NCBI RefSeq assembly: GCF_000315625.1
Contig: NW_005434673.1
Span: 947,239-971,313 of the forward strand
Reading direction: 5' to 3'
From: Guillardia theta CCMP2712
Lineage: Eukaryota > Cryptophyceae > Pyrenomonadales > Geminigeraceae
Length of the DNA stretch: 24,075 nt
Positions 20,832 through 24,075 of this stretch are shown in pieces. Position numbers and translations under genes: made by a program. The notes below the pieces were generated by a model. It was not told the DNA's origin, did not search any database, and worked only from the letters and a program-made list of their open reading frames with translations. Every line of letters starts with the position of its first letter. Within the stretch, counting starts at the first letter, position 1.

Positions 20832-23517
20832 CTACAACACAAATTGCTCCCGCAAAGCACGCTCCTCCTCCTCCTCCAGGAAGATTTCCGCTTTCGTCTT
20901 CTCTTCTACATGTCACGTCAGTACACACCGATGAAGGAACGCTCTGCCAACCTTGCGACCCTGCCCACCGAATGCTGTTGAAAATGTCGAACAGCGATCC
21001 TCCTCCCTCCGCCGCCTCTTCCTTGCCGCTCTTGGTGCCTGTCCTGCCTGCTCTCACCCCTAGGGGTGCCCCAAGTCTTCGCTCCTCTCCGTCAACCCCT
21101 CTTGGCATACTCCGTTCGACTCCTCCTCCTCCTGCTCCACCGCCACTGCCGCCACGTCCTTCTCCTCCTCTTGCTCCTCCTCCTCCTCCTCCTCCTCCTC
21201 TTGCTCCTCCTCCTCCTCCTCCTCCTTCTCTTGCTCCTCCTCCTCTTCTGTCCACGATCTCTCTCACTACGGCATTGTGATGGGGATCAGGGGTTGACTT
21301 GTGAGCGACGGAGGGAACGACAGTGAAGTTCCGCCGTCCGTCCCTCTCCTGTCGACCTGCTCTGATCTTCCGCAAACCCTCCATGCCGAACTCCTGAGTG
21401 ATGTTCAAGTTAGAAATTGTGTTGATGCTTTTCCTCGCCATGACCCTCTCCCATCCCCTCCACCCCGCTCCACTCTTCACCTCCCCTCCCTTCCTCCCTT
21501 GCTTCCTCCCTTCACTCCTCTGTTCCTCCCTCCTCTCTCCCTCTCCTCTCCTCTCCTCTCCTCTCCTCTCCTCTCCTCTCCTCTCCTCTCCTCTCCTCTC
21601 CTCTCCTCTCCTCTCCTCTCCTCTCCTCTCCTCTCCTCTCCTCTATCATGGTATCAGGTATCAAAGTCGATACCTCCACGATCTTTGCTTCATACTGCAG
21701 CCAGGCCGCGCCGCCATAGGACGCGTCTTCCGGCCTGGACTGGGAAGTCTTGGAGGCTCCTACGATGTTCTCCTGGTACTCTTTGTGCATCGCTGGAGCA
21801 GGATACGTCTGCTCCAGCGTCTTCACGTCTTGCGCTTGCTGCTTGTTGTCGGTGCAGGTGGCGATCGGGGAAGCGGGAGATGGCCCGCTCAGTTTGGTCT
21901 CCTCCTGTGGGAAAGAGTCCTGTTTCCAAGCCGCGATGTACCTGTAATGAGGAGAGGAGAGGAGAGGAGAGGAGAGGAGAGGAGAGGAGAGGAGAGGAGA
22001 GGAGGGGAGAGGAGAGGAGAGGAGCGGAGCGGAGAGGAGAGGAGCGGAGAGGAGAGGAGCGGAGAGGAGAGGAGAGGAGAGGAGAGGAGAGGAGAGGTGA
22101 GGAGCGGAGGGCAGGGGATGAGAGGAGAGGAGAGGAGAGGAGAGGAGGGCAGGGGATGAGAGGAGAGGAGAGGGTCATGATGAGGATAGAGAAGCAGCAT
22201 CTTCTCTCACTTGGATATCTTCTCCTCCTTGTAGCCCTTCTCCTGCTCCTCCCTCCCCTTTCTCTCTGCTCAAGAATCAACAAGAGCATGCATACTCGCT
22301 CGCTGCTCACTAACCCTGCTCTTGCAGCCGGGAGATCTCACTTTCGATGTACAGCTCAGCTGCTGACTTGTATACTCTATCGAGATAGCGAGGAGACTTT
22401 CGTTCGTCGTCGTCTCTACCACCTGCTCTGTCGTCAAGGTTTGGTCGAGCCCTGCAGATTTGACCAGCTCGTGATCGGTCGCTGTCGCTGCTGAACTTCT
22501 TCGATCTCAAGACCTGACTGCAACGGTCTGGCAGGGGTGAAAGAGGATCGGGAGTCGTTGGACCTGCTCCAGTTACTCTCGCTGCTGTGGTTGCAGCTTT
22601 TGCAGCTGTTGTTCCTCTCACATCCGTTGTCCTCGGGTGCTCCAGGGATCGAGCGAGCGCTGGCTGGGGGTTGTAGAGTTGGGAGAGGAAGGCTGCGATG
22701 TTCACTCGTCTCTCCTCCTCCTCTTCTCCTCCAGCAACGTCAAGGTCCGTGTCTATATCGTCAATGATGTATGCCCTGCTCGTTGTTGCCAGTTGCTCCC
22801 TCCGAACGACGTCCGGAAGTTCCACTGTGCTCTTCTCCTCCTCCTCCTTCCTAGCTAGCAGCCTGTCCGTCAGGACCTGAAGTTCTCGTTTCAAGGCTTC
22901 GTTGTCGCTTCGCAGGCCTTCTATCTGCATCTCGAGCTTCTGCGCTTGCTTCTGGAAGCATTGCGACGAGTGGATGGCGGAATCGCGCAAGGTCATGGCC
23001 TCTTTGTATCCCTCGACCCTGATGCAGAGGTGAGAGGAGGAGAGCAAGGAGGAGGAGAGGAGAGGAGAGGAGAGGAGAGGAGAGACGGAGGGAGGAGAGT
23101 CAATTGGAGATGAAGAGAGGAGGAGAGGAGGAGAGGAGGAGAGGAGGAGGGGAGGAGGAGGAGAGGAGGAGGAGGAGGAGGAGGAGAGGAGGAGGAGGAG
23201 AAGGAATGAGGGAGAAGCAGAATCACAAGATCCTCTCACATTCGATATCTCTCTTCCTGCCATTCAGACTCCACAAACTCCATCAGGAACTCGTTCAATG
23301 CCCTCTCGTCCCCATGGGAGGATCGGAGGTGGTGGAGCTGAACTTTCAGTTTGGCAAGGTCGACGATCAGCGCGTCCAGGCTCGCTTCTACCTCCACATC
23401 TCCTCCCAGCCCCACAGTCTGCTCCATCGTCACTCGCAGCAGCTTCCAACATCATAACCACCACGATTACGATCATGAGGTCAGAAACAAGGGTGATGGA
23501 TCCATCACCACCACCAC

Positions 23518-23549
<32 letters not shown>

Positions 23550-23556
23550 CCATCAC

Positions 23557-23587
<31 letters not shown>

Positions 23588-23594
23588 GTCATCG

Positions 23595-23632
<38 letters not shown>

Positions 23633-23869
23633 GTCATCGTCATCGTCATCGTCATCATCATCAGCAGCATCAATGCCACCATCATCATCACCTTGGGCAC
23701 AATCCCTGTCCTCACATCAGCGCTTGAAATTCTGTCCAAGAGGGCATTTTCGCAGCGAAGGAGCGCGAGCTCCTGCGAGAGGATACTAGATTGCCTGACT
23801 GCGTCTGCCTGCATCCTCTTGCTATGCTGAAGCTCCTCCTCCAGCCCGACGTACTTGTCAGTCAGTTGC
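20832..23869 (-). CDS. unrecognised coiled-coil protein (N-terminus not resolved)
   Basis: Not recognised. Exons in phase: 23869-23692, 23442-23240, 23018-22315, 22268-22211, 21941-21674, 21393-20952, 20905-20832 (stop TAG); 641 codons. The start lies in an upstream exon near or beyond the right edge. The N-terminal 200 residues are a coiled coil (KYVGLEEELQHSKRMQADAV, ALLRCENALLDRI, LDALIVDLAKLKVQLHHL, LEMQIEGLRSDNEALKREL). An acidic/Ala/Thr linker follows, then a second charged segment (GYKEEKISKYIAAWKQD), a Gly-rich stretch from (CTC)n repeats and a terminal LFDIFNSIRW...EIFLEEEEERALREQFVL. The junctions at 22314-22269 and 20951-20906 are both 46-nt introns and are the only ones that keep frame. 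The Gly-rich part of exon 21393-20952 might be intronic. A structural or cytoskeletal role is a guess from the coiled coil. Confidence 0.75.
21120..21250. repeat. (CTC/CTT)n tract, Gly-rich if translated
   Basis: Several (CCT)n blocks broken by TTG. On the minus strand they read as Gly runs separated by Ala-Arg. They lie in the coiled-coil gene exon 21393-20952, or in an unrecognised intron within it. Confidence 0.8.
21541..21644. repeat. (CTCTC)n array, intron of coiled-coil gene
   Basis: About 21 near-perfect 5-bp units in the intron 21673-21394. It is the reverse complement class of the array at 21949-22170 on the other side of the exon 21941-21674. Confidence 0.92.
21949..22170. repeat. 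(GGAGA)n array, intron of coiled-coil gene
   Basis: A 5-bp array with GGAGC and GGGCAGGGGATGA interruptions in the intron 22210-21942. The interruptions show it is older or more mutated than its counterpart at 21541-21644. Confidence 0.9.
23038..23210. repeat. (GGAGA)/(GGA)n tract, intron of coiled-coil gene
   Basis: A purine array on the plus strand, pyrimidine on the sense strand, filling the intron 23239-23019. Confidence 0.85.
23505..23672. repeat. (CAT/CGT)n trinucleotide array, intron of coiled-coil gene
   Basis: Alternating CATCAT and CGTCAT blocks in the intron 23691-23443. All six frames give open reading through it, which explains spurious poly-Ser, poly-Ile and poly-Met frames. 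Confidence 0.88.
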
Positions 23870-24026
23870 CTGCTCCTCCGTGAGGTGCCGAACCCCTTCA
23901 CTCTCCTCCCACACCACTTTGCAGCATTCCGTCCTACCTCCCTCTTTCTCCGTTCTCTTCCATCTCTTCTTCTTTCTCCCTCCCCCCCACCTTTCCCTCC
24001 CTCCCTCCCTCCTACTTCTCTCTCTC

Positions 24027-24073
<47 letters not shown>

Positions 24074-24075
24074 CT
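23870..24075. other. right-edge pyrimidine-rich region
   Basis: C/T-rich sequence ending in (TC)n at about 24026-24070. It is probably the upstream intron of the coiled-coil gene. A minus-strand frame reading KVVWEESEGVRHLTEEQ at about 23870-23925 looks protein-like but does not join the next exon in frame. Confidence 0.5.

Noticed and set aside
21541-22170. Possible CRISPR-like repeat array.
   Set aside because: The repeats are 5 bp and contiguous, with no spacers, in a spliced eukaryotic gene.

Overview
This is nuclear DNA from a eukaryote. Nine gene loci can be recognised, and most are split by GT-AG introns that are often only 43-73 nt long. Short tandem repeats (STRs) are very abundant, and there is one 100-N assembly gap. 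The gene set (an RWP-RK transcription factor, a CDP-alcohol-type mitochondrial cardiolipin synthase, a Rab3GAP catalytic subunit, a Golgi-type sulfotransferase and an LRR-BTB protein), together with moderate-to-high GC and tiny introns, suggests a unicellular alga. A cryptophyte such as Guillardia is my best guess, but this is inference from gene content and style, not a database match.

Layout from left to right: (1) 76-5177, minus: Rab3 GTPase-activating protein catalytic subunit homologue, 17 exons in a fully phase-consistent model, with the C-terminus beyond the left edge. (2) 5178-6526: intergenic, with an AT-rich hairpin patch and a GGGGTA-rich island. (3) 6527-7201, plus: PDZ-domain gene, partial. 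(4) 7171-8802, minus: type II membrane sulfotransferase, 11 exons, with one apparent single-base frame break. (5) 9041-10221, plus: unrecognised coiled-coil protein, divergent from the sulfotransferase across a 238-bp shared promoter region. (6) 10329-15654, minus: very long disordered/LRR/BTB/BTB protein, crossed by the assembly gap and interrupted by an apparent homopolymer frame break. (7) 15655-16760: divergent intergenic region with the densest GGGGTA island and a purine tract. (8) 16761-18120, plus: cardiolipin synthase, 7 exons. (9) 18174-18974, minus: RWP-RK protein, tail-to-tail with the previous gene at 53 bp. (10) 18975-20831: intergenic, with two C-rich TACCCC islands, a weak ORF and a tRNA-Gly(UCC). 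(11) 20832-23869, minus: coiled-coil protein whose N-terminus is not resolved at the right edge.

The genes do not look like one pathway. They are ordinary, densely packed housekeeping and regulatory genes with alternating strands. I see no defence island, gene cluster or mobile element carrying an obvious new system. The most interesting signals are structural: long STRs inside the larger introns; complementary STRs flanking one exon; non-tandem GGGGTA/TACCCC islands confined to intergenic DNA; the same hexamer STR in an intron and in a BTB coding loop; a threefold FG(N/K)(V/I)(Q/H)L peptide motif; a GC-AG intron; and several introns with C at donor position +3.

Exon boundaries were worked out by hand from splice sites and reading-frame phase. 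Homology calls rest on remembered family motifs, not on a search.
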